NCBI RefSeq assembly: GCF_019457885.1
Contig: NZ_JAHZST010000005.1
Span: 299,553-363,552, forward strand
Direction of reading: 5' to 3'
Source: Shewanella nanhaiensis
Lineage (GTDB): Bacteria > Pseudomonadota > Gammaproteobacteria > Enterobacterales > Shewanellaceae
DNA length: 64,000 nt
Positions 17,291-26,492 of the stretch are shown piece after piece. The translations under genes and the position numbers were made by a program. The notes under the pieces were generated by a model, which worked only from the letters and a program-made list of their open reading frames with translations, was not told the origin of the DNA and did not search any database. The first letter of the stretch is position 1. Every line of letters starts with the position of its first letter.

Positions 17291-18100
17291 TTAACTACCA
17301 AATATCCGTTTTAAGAAACCTTTCTTCTGCTCAGTGACAAAACGTAAAGGTAGCTCTTCTCCCAATAAGCGATCGACGCTATCGCTGTATGCTTTACCCG
17401 CATCACTCTCTTGATCCATGATAACAGGTACACCTGAATTAGAGGCTTTTAAAACAGCTTGAGACTCAGGAATGACCCCAATAAGTGGTATTGCTAAGAT
17501 CTCTTCTACATCTTCAACACTTAACATCTCACCTGTGGTGACGCGTGCAGGGGAGTAGCGTGTCAGTAATAGATACTCTTTAACTGGCTCTAATCCCTCT
17601 TCGGCGCGTTTCGACTTACTCTGCAACATACCAAGAATTCGGTCCGAGTCTCTGACTGAGCTCACCTCAGGGTTCGTGGTCACAATAGCGACATCTGCAA
17701 AGTATAGTGCCATCATAGCGCCAGTTTCGATGCCAGCAGGTGAATCACAGATAATAAACTCAAAATCTTTTGCTAAATCATCCAATACCTTGCCAACGCC
17801 CTCTTTGGTGAGTGCATCTTTATCCCGGGTTTGTGAAGCTGGTAGAACAAATAGATTCGGACAACGCTTATCTTTGATCAATGCTTGATTCAAGTTTGCC
17901 TCGCCATTGATCACATTGACAAAGTCGTAGACGACCCTGCGCTCACACCCCATGATAAGGTCTAAGTTACGCAGTCCGATATCAAAATCAACAACGACAG
18001 TTTTATGTCCCTTTAATGCCAAACCTGTAGCAATAGCCGCACTGGATGTGGTTTTACCCACGCCGCCTTTACCTGAGGTGACAACAATTATTTGTGTCAT
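17291..18100 (-). CDS. minD: Septum site-determining ATPase MinD
   Basis: A 269-residue deviant Walker ATPase. The N-terminal motif [11 protein letters not shown] carries the signature lysine and the P-loop. Switch segments [11 protein letters not shown] and CDSPAGIE follow, and the protein ends in an amphipathic membrane-targeting helix ([11 protein letters not shown]). ATP-bound dimers sit on the inner membrane, recruit MinC and are released by MinE. It is the middle gene of the min operon, with a 26-base gap after minC. Confidence 0.96.
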   Translation of the reverse strand: MTQIIVVTSGKGGVGKTTSSAAIATGLALKGHKTVVVDFDIGLRNLDLIMGCERRVVYDFVNVINGEANLNQALIKDKRCPNLFVLPASQTRDKDALTKEGVGKVLDDLAKDFEFIICDSPAGIETGAMMALYFADVAIVTTNPEVSSVRDSDRILGMLQSKSKRAEEGLEPVKEYLLLTRYSPARVTTGEMLSVEDVEEILAIPLIGVIPESQAVLKASNSGVPVIMDQESDAGKAYSDSVDRLLGEELPLRFVTEQKKGFLKRIFGS

Positions 18101-18126
18101 TTCTAATTCTTTCCTTTTTGCTGTCT

Positions 18127-18792
18127 TTAAAGTGGCAGCGCTTCGATGGTAAGAGATTCACCTTCGAGGCGAACACAGCCACTTTTCGTTGTACTATTAT
18201 GTTGAATGTTTTCCGCTAGCCAGTATTGACCTGCAATAGAGACCAGTTCGGCTTCCAAAGAGCGAGCGATGATGATGGCGTGCTTATCGCCAGATGCGCC
18301 AGCCATCGCTTTGCCGCGCAAATTGCCATAAATATGTATGCTGCCATCGGCAATCACTTCAGCGCCATTACCCACAGTACCAAAAATCACTAAATCGGCA
18401 TTCTTGGCATAAATCTGCTGCCCAGAACGCACATTTTGTTTCACTATTTTACTGGTTTTAGGGAGTTGAGGCTGAGCATTTGATTGCTTGCCGGACTTGA
18501 TGTTCGCAAGACCCAGTGCTTTTGCTTGGGTGGCTATCTCATCAATCGCTTCGGTGATCCCAACAATGACTAGCTGCCTTGATATGAGCAGGTCTTTTAG
18601 TGCCGCTAAGTTATAATCGGCTGCCTTAATGCGACTTAAATTAACCACCAGTGGCGCACCGAGAAAAAATTGTGGAGCGATGGCTAATTTGCCGTCTAAC
18701 TCAATTGTCACTTTTTCCAGATCAAGCTGGTTAATGTGGAGTACAGATAGTGTAAATGATGAGCCTTTTAACTCTAGGCTGGGTGTCTGCAT
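18127..18792 (-). CDS. minC: Septum site-determining protein MinC
   Basis: A 221-residue FtsZ inhibitor. The N-terminal domain (about 1-100) is followed by a linker rich in Gln, Lys and Pro. The C-terminal beta-helical domain (from about 115) shows the usual repeats [34 protein letters not shown] and [10 protein letters not shown]. The C-terminal half dimerises and binds MinD. The ATG at 18792 opens the min operon, whose promoter must lie in the 122 bases shared with divergent ycgL. Confidence 0.94.
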   Translation of the reverse strand: MQTPSLELKGSSFTLSVLHINQLDLEKVTIELDGKLAIAPQFFLGAPLVVNLSRIKAADYNLAALKDLLISRQLVIVGITEAIDEIATQAKALGLANIKSGKQSNAQPQLPKTSKIVKQNVRSGQQIYAKNADLVIFGTVGNGAEVIADGSIHIYGNLRGKAMAGASGDKHAIIIARSLEAELVSIAGQYWLAENIQHNSTTKSGCVRLEGESLTIEALPL

Positions 18793-18914
18793 TGTGACCT
18801 TAGCTCTTTATAAAATAATCAGACTTGGCGCTGATTTGCATTATATTAATAGCTGTCCATGTTATAGTGTGACTCAGTCAGTGGCAAGTTGAATAGTAGG
18901 AAAGTAGACAGTAT

Positions 18915-19196
18915 ATGATCTGTGCGGTATATAAGAGTCGGCGTAAAGCCGATAGTTATCTTTTCGTTGAAAAACGTAATGAATTTGAACGTGTCCCCGA
19001 AGCACTGCTCGAGATGTTTGGCCCACCAGAACTTGTGATGATGCTACCCTTAATGAAGCGAGATCATTTAGGTTTTGCCGATATTAACAAAGTGAAGAGT
19101 GAATTGGCCGATAAAGGCTATTATCTTCAATTACCTCCGCCTGTGGTTAACCTGCTTGAAGAGCATAAGCGTGAAATAGGCTACAGTAGAGATTAA
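18915..19196 (+). CDS. YcgL domain protein
   Basis: A 93-residue protein of the YcgL family (formerly DUF709). Conserved blocks are MICAVYKSRRKADSYLFVEKR, MMLPLMKRDHLGFADI and KGYYLQLPPP. The biochemical role is not established. It is the divergent neighbour of minC, as in other gammaproteobacteria, and is followed 36 bases later by the MltB-type gene, so the two may be co-transcribed. Confidence 0.88.
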   Translation: MICAVYKSRRKADSYLFVEKRNEFERVPEALLEMFGPPELVMMLPLMKRDHLGFADINKVKSELADKGYYLQLPPPVVNLLEEHKREIGYSRD

Positions 19197-19231
19197 TTGA
19201 GATTAACGATTAGCTTAATTAGGGATACAAA

Positions 19232-20221
19232 ATGACAGGGATAAATCTCGGAGCCATTAGTGCTACTTTTGTGATCGCAATAGGGTTACAGCATAACGTT
19301 TTTGCCCAAGACGTTAAACCCACATCCAGTTTTCAGCAGTTCCTTTCCAGCCTTAAACAGGAAGCAAGAGAGAAGGGGATAGCTGAGCAGACGTTAGAAT
19401 CGAGCTTTTCCAATATCAAGTTGTTTAGAACTGCGCAAGACAGCAGTAAAACAGCTGAAAAATCGATGACCAACTTAGAGAGTTATATTCCCCAGCGAGT
19501 TCCTGAGTGGAAAGTTGATAAGGCCAGAGCTCTATTCCTTCAATACCAAGCAGAGCTTAAGGCTATTGGCGATAAGTACGGTGTTCAGCCTAGATTTCTT
19601 GTTGCACTTTGGGCGATGGAGTCAGATTTTGGTGAAGCAGTAAGCCAGTACCCACTGCTGTCAGTTACCGCCTCAAAAGCTTTTGATCAACCAGAGCGTG
19701 TCGACTATCAAGAGGAGGTTTTTGCGACTTTGCAGATCCTTGAGCAGGAGTCCTTGCAAGTCAGTGAACTTAAAAGCTCATCGAAAGGATTAGTGGGTCA
19801 GCCTCTATTTTTGCCCAGCCAATACCTTCTTTATGCACAAGATTGGGATGGTGACGGGAAGATTGATCTGTGGGGGAATCCTCAAGATATCTTTGCATCT
19901 CTTGCTAATTATTTAAAGCAAGTTGGTTGGAAAGGGGAGCAGACTTGGGGACGGCAAGTGTTGTTACCGGACAACTTTGATATCAACCACTCATCTAATG
20001 GGATCTCCAAAACGTTTTCTCAATGGGGGGAGCTGGGGATAAGCCGTTATAACGGTAAGTCGCTTCCAAATCGAGATGACATGTCGGTTTCACTCATTAT
20101 GCCTGACGGTGCAAAGGGGCGAGCTTATCTGGTTTACGATAACTATCGTACTTTAATTAAACGAATGGACTCCGACTATCAAGCTTTGTCGGTGACCTAC
20201 CTTTCAGAGCGGATCAAGTAG
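19232..20221 (+). CDS. MltB-family lytic murein transglycosylase
   Basis: A 329-residue periplasmic protein with a signal peptide ending near NVFAQ (about residue 26) and no lipobox cysteine, so it is probably soluble rather than a lipoprotein. The catalytic glutamate is E130 in LWAMESDFG. A DWDGDGKIDLW segment typical of the MltB/SltB group follows. These enzymes cleave the MurNAc-GlcNAc bond with formation of a 1,6-anhydro sugar. The substrate-groove motif, usually close to GAMGQPQFMPSS, reads GLVGQPLFLPSQ here, a noticeable variation. A TTAGGG ribosome site precedes the ATG. Confidence 0.85.
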   Translation: MTGINLGAISATFVIAIGLQHNVFAQDVKPTSSFQQFLSSLKQEAREKGIAEQTLESSFSNIKLFRTAQDSSKTAEKSMTNLESYIPQRVPEWKVDKARALFLQYQAELKAIGDKYGVQPRFLVALWAMESDFGEAVSQYPLLSVTASKAFDQPERVDYQEEVFATLQILEQESLQVSELKSSSKGLVGQPLFLPSQYLLYAQDWDGDGKIDLWGNPQDIFASLANYLKQVGWKGEQTWGRQVLLPDNFDINHSSNGISKTFSQWGELGISRYNGKSLPNRDDMSVSLIMPDGAKGRAYLVYDNYRTLIKRMDSDYQALSVTYLSERIK

Positions 20222-20292
20222 CCTGAAATTAATTAACGCCTTTTGTCGTTTGTGACCCATGACTTCATTGTTATTAATGACTAGTGTAAAAT

Positions 20293-20315
20293 AGCCCGTG
20301 AAAACGGGCTTTTTT
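20293..20315 (+). terminator. Terminator after the MltB-type gene
   Basis: Arms AGCCCGT (20293-20299) and ACGGGCT (20304-20310) with a GAAA loop are followed by T residues. It lies about 15 bases before the next start codon. Confidence 0.85.
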
Positions 20316-20329
20316 GTAGATTAAAAATC

Positions 20330-20770
20330 ATGTCATTTTGGAAAGAAAAATCCTTAGCACAGCTTGATACCCAAGAGTGGGAATCATTGTGTGACGGGTG
20401 CGGTAAGTGCTGTTTAAATAAGTTAATCGATGATGAAACCGAAGAGCTCTATTACACCAATGCAGCCTGTAAACTATTAGATCATCAAGATGGTCATTGT
20501 GTTCATTATCAGGAACGCTTTACTTTTGTGCCCTCTTGCACTCAAGTGACGGCTGATAATGTTGCCGAGCTGACTTGGCTCCCCGATAGTTGTGCATATC
20601 GGCGCTTGTTTCTTGGGCGAGAGTTACCCTCTTGGCATCCTTTGATCACAGGCTCGAAAGCTTTGATGCATGAGGCTGGAATGTCGACTCAAAATAAAGT
20701 GAAGTGTGAGACAAAGGTTAGATATATCGAAGACCATATCGTGTTGTGGCCGATGAGAGATCTGGACTAA
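20330..20770 (+). CDS. YcgN-type cysteine-cluster protein (UPF0260)
   Basis: A 146-residue protein of the YcgN/UPF0260 family within the zinc- or iron-chelating cysteine cluster group. The N-terminal CDGCGKCC motif and later cysteines (AACKLLD, GHCVHY, PSCTQV, DSCAY) form the metal-binding set. The function is not established. The neighbourhood of ycgL and a lytic transglycosylase resembles the E. coli ycgL-ycgM-ycgN area. The last codons form part of an inverted repeat that probably terminates transcription in both directions. Confidence 0.85.
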   Translation: MSFWKEKSLAQLDTQEWESLCDGCGKCCLNKLIDDETEELYYTNAACKLLDHQDGHCVHYQERFTFVPSCTQVTADNVAELTWLPDSCAYRRLFLGRELPSWHPLITGSKALMHEAGMSTQNKVKCETKVRYIEDHIVLWPMRDLD

Positions 20771-20794
20771 TACAGAGATTGTGATTAGTCCAGA
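20761..20794. terminator. Convergent inverted repeat between the YcgN-type and serine hydrolase genes
   Basis: Perfect 11-bp arms TCTGGACTAAT (20761-20771) and ATTAGTCCAGA (20784-20794). The left arm includes the stop codon of the YcgN-type gene. It lacks a strong T run, so it may be an inefficient terminator. Confidence 0.55.
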
Positions 20795-20807
20795 TAGATT
20801 TTGAGCG

Positions 20808-21977
20808 CTATTTTGCCGTTTTAGTTTTACTGGCTAAGCGCTTCTCTTGTGTTATCACCTTACTCCAAAACTCTGATCCTAGCTCTGCAATAACCCGAGA
20901 TTCGCCGTTTAGTAACATGGCCATACCTATTTTCAGGCGAGGGGAGTAAGCAATTTCTGCTACATAGCCTGCCACCCACCCCGCGTGATACACCAGCTCT
21001 TCACCTTCAAAATCGTAGACTCTCCATCCTTTACCATAATGGGCATCATTGAGATGAGTTCGCCATTCACGGCGTCTAAGTTCCTTACGGGTGCGCACTC
21101 CAGGCTCCTTGATATCTTGGAGCAGTTGCGGGCTCAGTACCTTAGGGTTATTGCCTAAATTGGCAATCAACCATTTAGAGATATCTGTGATACTGGCATT
21201 GACGCCAGCTGCAGGCTCTACTTGGTAGTAGTTAGGCTTTACCTTGACTTTTTTAAAGCCCGAACGGGTTTTTATATGGGGACTTGCGCGGTTCTTGCTT
21301 GCTAGGAAGGCGTCCATTCCTATGGAAGCGGTATTCATTTTAAGGGGGGAGAAGATCCGTTTTTCAACTAAATTTGCGTAACTGCTGCCGGTTTGCTGCT
21401 CAATTACAGGTTGGATAAATGAGAAGGCGATATTTTGGTAGCTGTAGCAGACACCGGGTGAGCACATGGGAGTGAGCTTAGAAAACTGAGGGATAATTTT
21501 TTTTAGTTTACCGTTGGCATTGAGGATATTGTCGTAGCTGTTAGGCATTAACCCTGTGCTTTGACCAATCACATGGCCCAAGTTGATCTCTTTTGTTGCC
21601 GAGGAGTCTGCAAGTTTAAATTCAGGCATGTAGCGGATAAGTGAATCTTCCCAACTGAATTTTTTCTCATGAACCAGCATGGTTGCTAAGGTGCCTGCAA
21701 ATGTTTTTGATACCGATGCCAATCTGAATACCGTGTTGCTGTTTATATTGAGTGTACCGCCTTTTTTGCGTTTCCCGTATGAGCTCATCTTTAAGATTTT
21801 ATCATCTTCAATAATGACAAAAGCGCCGCCTGGTACGCCATTTTTCTTTAGCTGCTTATGAAACTCTTGTTTAAAGCTATCACTTAGCGCTTGGTAATCA
21901 GATTTCGCCATTGCTTGGGTTGAAAGCAATAAACAGGCAAGAGCGAAAGGGAGAAGTTGTTGCGACTTAAAAAGCAT
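20808..21977 (-). CDS. Periplasmic serine hydrolase, class C beta-lactamase/penicillin-binding-protein fold
   Basis: A 389-residue exported protein with a signal peptide ending near TQAMA (residue 24). The serine hydrolase motifs are S88-V-S-K91 (SxxK), YQN in the CYSYQNIAF segment, and HAG near residue 333 in place of the usual KTG. The family includes AmpC, DD-peptidases and EstB-type esterases. Nothing in the context shows it gives beta-lactam resistance, and no ampR-like regulator is adjacent. A cell-wall peptidase or esterase role is at least as likely. Confidence 0.8.
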   Translation of the reverse strand: MLFKSQQLLPFALACLLLSTQAMAKSDYQALSDSFKQEFHKQLKKNGVPGGAFVIIEDDKILKMSSYGKRKKGGTLNINSNTVFRLASVSKTFAGTLATMLVHEKKFSWEDSLIRYMPEFKLADSSATKEINLGHVIGQSTGLMPNSYDNILNANGKLKKIIPQFSKLTPMCSPGVCYSYQNIAFSFIQPVIEQQTGSSYANLVEKRIFSPLKMNTASIGMDAFLASKNRASPHIKTRSGFKKVKVKPNYYQVEPAAGVNASITDISKWLIANLGNNPKVLSPQLLQDIKEPGVRTRKELRRREWRTHLNDAHYGKGWRVYDFEGEELVYHAGWVAGYVAEIAYSPRLKIGMAMLLNGESRVIAELGSEFWSKVITQEKRLASKTKTAK

Positions 21978-22236
21978 AAAAATTATAGCTCCAAATGAAC
22001 ATCAAAAATGTGCAGCTTAAGAGGGCTTGTAAGTACAAGCGCTGCAACTGTTATAAAGCCACTTCAAAATTCAGGGCTGAATATACCCAGTAAGCTAGGC
22101 TAACAAATAAATTTGAATAAAACAGTAGATGTCTGGTGATTTAATCGCCTTACAGTCTCTTTTTTGTTAAAAAACTTGTCACTATTCTCACCTCTGGGTA
22201 ATCTGGTTTCATCTTGTATTCAATCACTTGAGAAAT

Positions 22237-22905
22237 ATGAAACTGGCATTACTTAGTTCTCCTACCTCTTCAAATGGTATCGATGCGATAAAGCTACTGC
22301 TCGCAGCTCAGAAAAAGGACGTGTGTAAGCTTGCTTATATCGCCTCAGGTCCTGAGCCTGACAGAGCTTATTTTCGTCAGACCCAAGCGCTTTATGAAGA
22401 GTTAGGCGCCCAGATGCCACTTTTTGTCGAGCTTGAGTCGGAGTTTGATGAAGATATTTTGCCAGAGCTGTTTGGCTGCGACGCTATCCACCTAGCGGGT
22501 GGAGATACCTTCCGGTTTTTAAAAGGGTTAAAACTAAGAGGGCTGTTGCCTAAATTGAGGCAATATGTTGAAGCGGGCGGGGCGTTAGTTGGCGTGAGCG
22601 CTGGTGCTATGCTCATGACACCATCAATTGAGAGTGCTTTTTTATGTGGTGATAGTAATGATGTTGAGCTCAAGGATTTATCGGCTCTAGGGCTAGTTCC
22701 ATTTCACTTTATGCCGCATCTGCGTAGCGAATTGACCACTCCAGTGGATTTTATCGCAGAGTTGCAGCGAAGGGGGGTTGAGTTTGATGAGGCGTTATTT
22801 GAGTCTCTCTATCTGTGCCAAGATAATAGTGCACTGGTAATTATCGATGGAGAGCTAGAGGAGCTGGGTGAGCCGCTGCTTTGGACAAGCTGTGTTGAGT
22901 GCTAA
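22237..22905 (+). CDS. Peptidase E-like S51 family serine peptidase
   Basis: A 222-residue protein with the class-I-amidotransferase-like fold of peptidase family S51. The nucleophile is S121 in GVSAGAMLM, preceded by the conserved LAGGDTFRFL segment, and a histidine lies in FHFMPHL. Peptidase E cleaves N-terminal Asp dipeptides; here no more than an intracellular aspartyl-dipeptidase-like role can be proposed. The ATG at 22237 is preferred to the TTG at 22228 because the conserved core begins right after it, though the ribosome site is weak for either. It ends at a perfect bidirectional terminator shared with metC. Confidence 0.8.
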   Translation: MKLALLSSPTSSNGIDAIKLLLAAQKKDVCKLAYIASGPEPDRAYFRQTQALYEELGAQMPLFVELESEFDEDILPELFGCDAIHLAGGDTFRFLKGLKLRGLLPKLRQYVEAGGALVGVSAGAMLMTPSIESAFLCGDSNDVELKDLSALGLVPFHFMPHLRSELTTPVDFIAELQRRGVEFDEALFESLYLCQDNSALVIIDGELEELGEPLLWTSCVEC

Positions 22906-22920
22906 TTTGTAGGAATCGTC

Positions 22921-22960
22921 GGATTAAACCTAGGGGTTTTACATAACCTAGGTTTAATCC
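22921..22960. terminator. Bidirectional terminator between the S51 peptidase and metC
   Basis: Perfect 14-bp arms (22921-22934 and 22947-22960, beginning GGATTAAACC) enclose a 12-base loop, between two convergent genes. Confidence 0.75.
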
Positions 22961-22971
22961 AGAGTTTTTAT

Positions 22972-24147
22972 TTATTTCAATGCTTGGTTAAATCGCTCGA
23001 AACCTGCTTGGAGATCGGCAATCAGATCATCTGGATCTTCAAGGCCAACATGAAGACGGATAAGTGGTTTACTGCTATCCCAATGGGTTGCGGTGCGAAG
23101 CCTGTCGATGCCAAATACGCCCAGAATTAGGCTCTCAAATCCTCCCCAAGAGAACCCCATCTTAAAGTGAGCCATATTCTCAACCAGTGCGGTGACTGAA
23201 TTTAGCGAACCCTCTTTTAATACGAAAGAGAACAGACCATTAGAGCCGCTAAAATCACGCTTAAAGAACTCATGACCAGGGCAAGTGTCGAAAGCTGGAT
23301 GCCTGATATGGTCAACCTCAGGGCGAGATTGCAGCCAATTTGCCACTTTAAGCGCATTGCGCTCATGTTGCTGCATACGCACGCCTAATGTTCTTAAACC
23401 TCGGCTGGCAAGGTAGACATCATCAGGTGAGGTGCATTGTCCCATTAAGTAGCTATTTTCTCTTAATTGATCCCAATGGGCCTCGTTAGAGGTTGCTGTA
23501 CCCATCATCACATCTGAGTGGCCAACAATGTATTTAGTGGCTGCTTGAATTGAGATATCGACCCCCATCTCGAATGGGCGAGAGTTGATGGGAGACGCCC
23601 AAGTGTTGTCTAAGATGACTGTTAATCCATGTTGGTGCGCGACCTTTGCTAAGCTCGGTACATCTTGGATCTCCATGGTGATGGAGCCGGGGGATTCAAG
23701 AAACAGCACCTTAGTATTGGGCTTAATCAGGGCTTCAATTCCCGCACCTATCATAGGATCATAGTAAGTGGTTTCAATGCCAAAACCTGCTAGCAGTTTA
23801 TTACAGAGATCCCGCGTCGGTTCATAGGCGGTATCGACCATCAAAAGGTGATCGCCAGCCTTTAGAAATGAGAGCAGGGCGCCGCTAATCGCCGCAGAGC
23901 CTGATGGATAGAGGGCGGTGCCCACTCCGCCTTCAAGCCCAGCAATGGCCGCTTGAAAAGCAAAATGAGTTGGGCCGCCACGTCTGCCGTAAAACATCTC
24001 TCCTTTGGCTCTATTTTTAGTCGCGAAGCGCATCTCCTCCATGGTATCGAATACCATGGTTGATGCTCTAAAAACAGGTGGGTTTATCACCCCTTTAGTC
24101 CATTTTTTATCACGTCCGACACTGACTATCTGGGTATCTTTTTTCAT
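22972..24147 (-). CDS. metC: Cystathionine beta-lyase (PLP enzyme)
   Basis: A 391-residue enzyme of the Cys/Met-metabolism PLP family. The cofactor lysine is K205 in AATKYIVGHSD, with upstream NTWASP (aspartate to the pyridine nitrogen) and YPSGSAA. The substrate arginine is likely in the PLIRLHVGLEDPDDL segment. It cleaves cystathionine to homocysteine, pyruvate and ammonia in methionine synthesis. The ATG at 24147 is chosen because the conserved KKDTQIVSVGRD start follows it; the frame extends 17 residues upstream without homology-like features. Sister enzymes such as gamma-lyases share the fold, but the segments seen are those of MetC. Confidence 0.85.
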   Translation of the reverse strand: MKKDTQIVSVGRDKKWTKGVINPPVFRASTMVFDTMEEMRFATKNRAKGEMFYGRRGGPTHFAFQAAIAGLEGGVGTALYPSGSAAISGALLSFLKAGDHLLMVDTAYEPTRDLCNKLLAGFGIETTYYDPMIGAGIEALIKPNTKVLFLESPGSITMEIQDVPSLAKVAHQHGLTVILDNTWASPINSRPFEMGVDISIQAATKYIVGHSDVMMGTATSNEAHWDQLRENSYLMGQCTSPDDVYLASRGLRTLGVRMQQHERNALKVANWLQSRPEVDHIRHPAFDTCPGHEFFKRDFSGSNGLFSFVLKEGSLNSVTALVENMAHFKMGFSWGGFESLILGVFGIDRLRTATHWDSSKPLIRLHVGLEDPDDLIADLQAGFERFNQALK

Positions 24148-24245
24148 AGGGCAGCTCTTTTTTACAACTAAAGAATGTGGTTTTAGCCATCTTAACATCT
24201 AAACGGCTAAATGAAAGTGAAGATTGATAGGTAAAATGCTACCCA

Positions 24246-26423
24246 CTAATCAAGCGGCAAGCTCACCCGTATCTCCACACCTGTGACTGATCTATCATTT
24301 TCATCTACAGGGAGGTTTTTGGCGATGATCTTTCCATGGTGAAAGTCGGTGACTAGCCGCGCAATGTAGAGACCTAAGCCAAGGTGTGGCTTCTCCTGTG
24401 CTTTCTGTTGCCTGACAGAGACCATAGATTCAAATATCTGCTCTGCCATATTTTCCGGTAACTCTGGACCTAGATTACGGATAGAGAGCTGCGCTAAGCG
24501 ATTTTTGGCCGAGAGTGAAACCGAGATTTGGGTATTCTCTAAACTGAACTCTAGGGCATTGGCGATGAGTTTATCCATCAACTGGGCTATATATTCAGGT
24601 ACCCCTGTCATCATCAAATCCTCATCTGAGATATCTGTGATGAACTCTTTATTGGGGTAGGTAAGCTGATAACCCTGAACGCAACCACTGATCACTTTTG
24701 AGAGGGGGAAAGTATCAAGTTCCGCTTTAGATAAGCTCTCCTCTAGTCGGGTAGCTTCACTCATATTATTTAAGATCATATTGAGCCTACTTACCCCTTC
24801 TTGTGCCCGATCAACATATTTACGGCTGTCTGGATCGAGCGATTGCAGGCCAAGGTGTTCCAGTGAAGAGCGAACCACGGCGACCGGGGTTCTTAACTCA
24901 TGTGAAAGCCTTGAACTCATGTTTTCAAGGTAGTGGGTGTACTGGCCTAAACGGCCGACAATATTGGCAAAGCTTCTGGAGAGATCACCTATCTCATCAC
25001 GGACTTTAGATCCCTTGATGTGCTGTTTAATTCGCCCTTGGCTGTCGATGGCCTCTTCGGCTTCATCTCTGAGTTTTCGGATCCGGCTTGAGATACTTGA
25101 TGCGAAGAAAAACAGCGCTAATGTACCCATGCTCATGATAGTAATAATGACATTAAAGAGTTTCTCTAACGCCTTATTTCGCAACGTTCTGATCCCGTGT
25201 GTGGTCTCTTCTGAGATCACGGCTCCCATCACCTTATCGTCTATCCAGATAGGACTGGCAGCAGCTAAAATCACTGCTTTATTATCGGGGGTTAATCGCC
25301 AAGTTGATCCCTGTTTTCCCGATAAGGCTTGTTTAATATGACTGCCGCCTAGAACGGTGGAGTCCTGTAAAGAGTCGATAAAATCTTTAGGCGGTGTGGT
25401 TAAGATCCGGTAGTAGAGCGGATGCAGGTATTTTTGTTTAAACCTTCCCCAGAATCCAGGGTTTTTCGGCTCTTTAACTGTGCGAGTCCAGACACTGTTA
25501 CTGGTGCGAATGTCCCCAGATTTTGCAAGTACGCGGCCATGTTTGTCGACCACCCATATCCGTGAGCTGTTATGACTCATCCCTTTGATGATGCTCTCTA
25601 TCTCTGGTGAGGGGACAAGCACTGTGCCCAGCTTATCAACATCATCAATGGCAGAGGTGCCCACAATCGCTTCTAGTTCACCGGTTTTGCTGTCGTTAAC
25701 ATCATAGATGGCAAAGCCCAGTTTGCTGCCCACCATCTCCAGTGGGATCCGCAGCTCAACATTATATCCCTGTTCTGTTTTTCTCCATTTACCCTGGATT
25801 TTAATTTCAGGAGTGACAGGGGTAGAAAGCGCAGGATCCTCAGGCAGTTCAAATGCGCTGATCCAACCATCTTTTGTTGTGGCAACGATATAACGTCTGA
25901 ATTTTCCATCGGGTGCCAAGGTGGCGATAGCTAGATGGTCATTTCGATCGATATTAAGGGTATTTTTGCCACGGTACACCACATTGGGATCCGTGACTTC
26001 AAAGAAGCCGTAGAGGTAACCTGCGTATTTACCGACCATATGAGTAAAGTTGATGCTTAGAGGTGCATCGGGATCGGCTTTGAATATCTGATGATTGTCG
26101 CCGTAGTTTATACTCTTATGTCTATAAGATGCCCAATCAGCTAGCTTCCCATCTAACTGAATAGGCCCTGAGAGTGGGTAGGCGTAGAGATCTCTGCCTT
26201 GCTGTACTTGAGTCAGAAAGCTTGCTTGACTATCAAATAGTTTAGGCCTTTCATGCAGGGCGGTAGCGAGGGCTTGAGTCGTGCCCTCTAAGGTTTTCTC
26301 CTGACCATGGCGTAGATACTTCTCCATCTCCCAGACATATTGATAGCCAAGCCAGGGGAGACAGAGCAGAAACAGAGAGAGTATGGCAACTTTTGTTCTT
26401 AGGCCAATGGGGAGGTTAAACAT
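24246..26423 (-). CDS. pdsS: Dedicated sortase system sensor histidine kinase
   Basis: A 725-residue membrane histidine kinase. The first transmembrane helix is at about 12-29. A large periplasmic sensor follows and begins with a carbohydrate-binding-module-9-like segment (PIQLDGKLADW, near residue 90). A second transmembrane helix lies near 415-440, then a HAMP-like linker, the H-box SHELRTPVAV (phospho-histidine near 507) and a HATPase domain ending with LGLGLYIARLV. Architecture and placement match the proteobacterial dedicated sortase system kinase family. It would sense an envelope or glycan signal and phosphorylate the adjacent response regulator (inference). The symbol follows the pds naming of this system and is tentative. 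Confidence 0.85.
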   Translation of the reverse strand: MFNLPIGLRTKVAILSLFLLCLPWLGYQYVWEMEKYLRHGQEKTLEGTTQALATALHERPKLFDSQASFLTQVQQGRDLYAYPLSGPIQLDGKLADWASYRHKSINYGDNHQIFKADPDAPLSINFTHMVGKYAGYLYGFFEVTDPNVVYRGKNTLNIDRNDHLAIATLAPDGKFRRYIVATTKDGWISAFELPEDPALSTPVTPEIKIQGKWRKTEQGYNVELRIPLEMVGSKLGFAIYDVNDSKTGELEAIVGTSAIDDVDKLGTVLVPSPEIESIIKGMSHNSSRIWVVDKHGRVLAKSGDIRTSNSVWTRTVKEPKNPGFWGRFKQKYLHPLYYRILTTPPKDFIDSLQDSTVLGGSHIKQALSGKQGSTWRLTPDNKAVILAAASPIWIDDKVMGAVISEETTHGIRTLRNKALEKLFNVIITIMSMGTLALFFFASSISSRIRKLRDEAEEAIDSQGRIKQHIKGSKVRDEIGDLSRSFANIVGRLGQYTHYLENMSSRLSHELRTPVAVVRSSLEHLGLQSLDPDSRKYVDRAQEGVSRLNMILNNMSEATRLEESLSKAELDTFPLSKVISGCVQGYQLTYPNKEFITDISDEDLMMTGVPEYIAQLMDKLIANALEFSLENTQISVSLSAKNRLAQLSIRNLGPELPENMAEQIFESMVSVRQQKAQEKPHLGLGLYIARLVTDFHHGKIIAKNLPVDENDRSVTGVEIRVSLPLD

Positions 26424-26492
26424 GCCAGTTTCTCTGTTGATGGATAGATAAAGCTACCGATATTGAGGGGGGACAGAAATGATAATATCTCA

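Noticed and set aside
20808..21977. Calling the serine hydrolase an AmpC resistance beta-lactamase
   Set aside because: The fold motifs are shared by DD-peptidases and esterases, the third motif is HAG, and no ampR-type regulator is adjacent.
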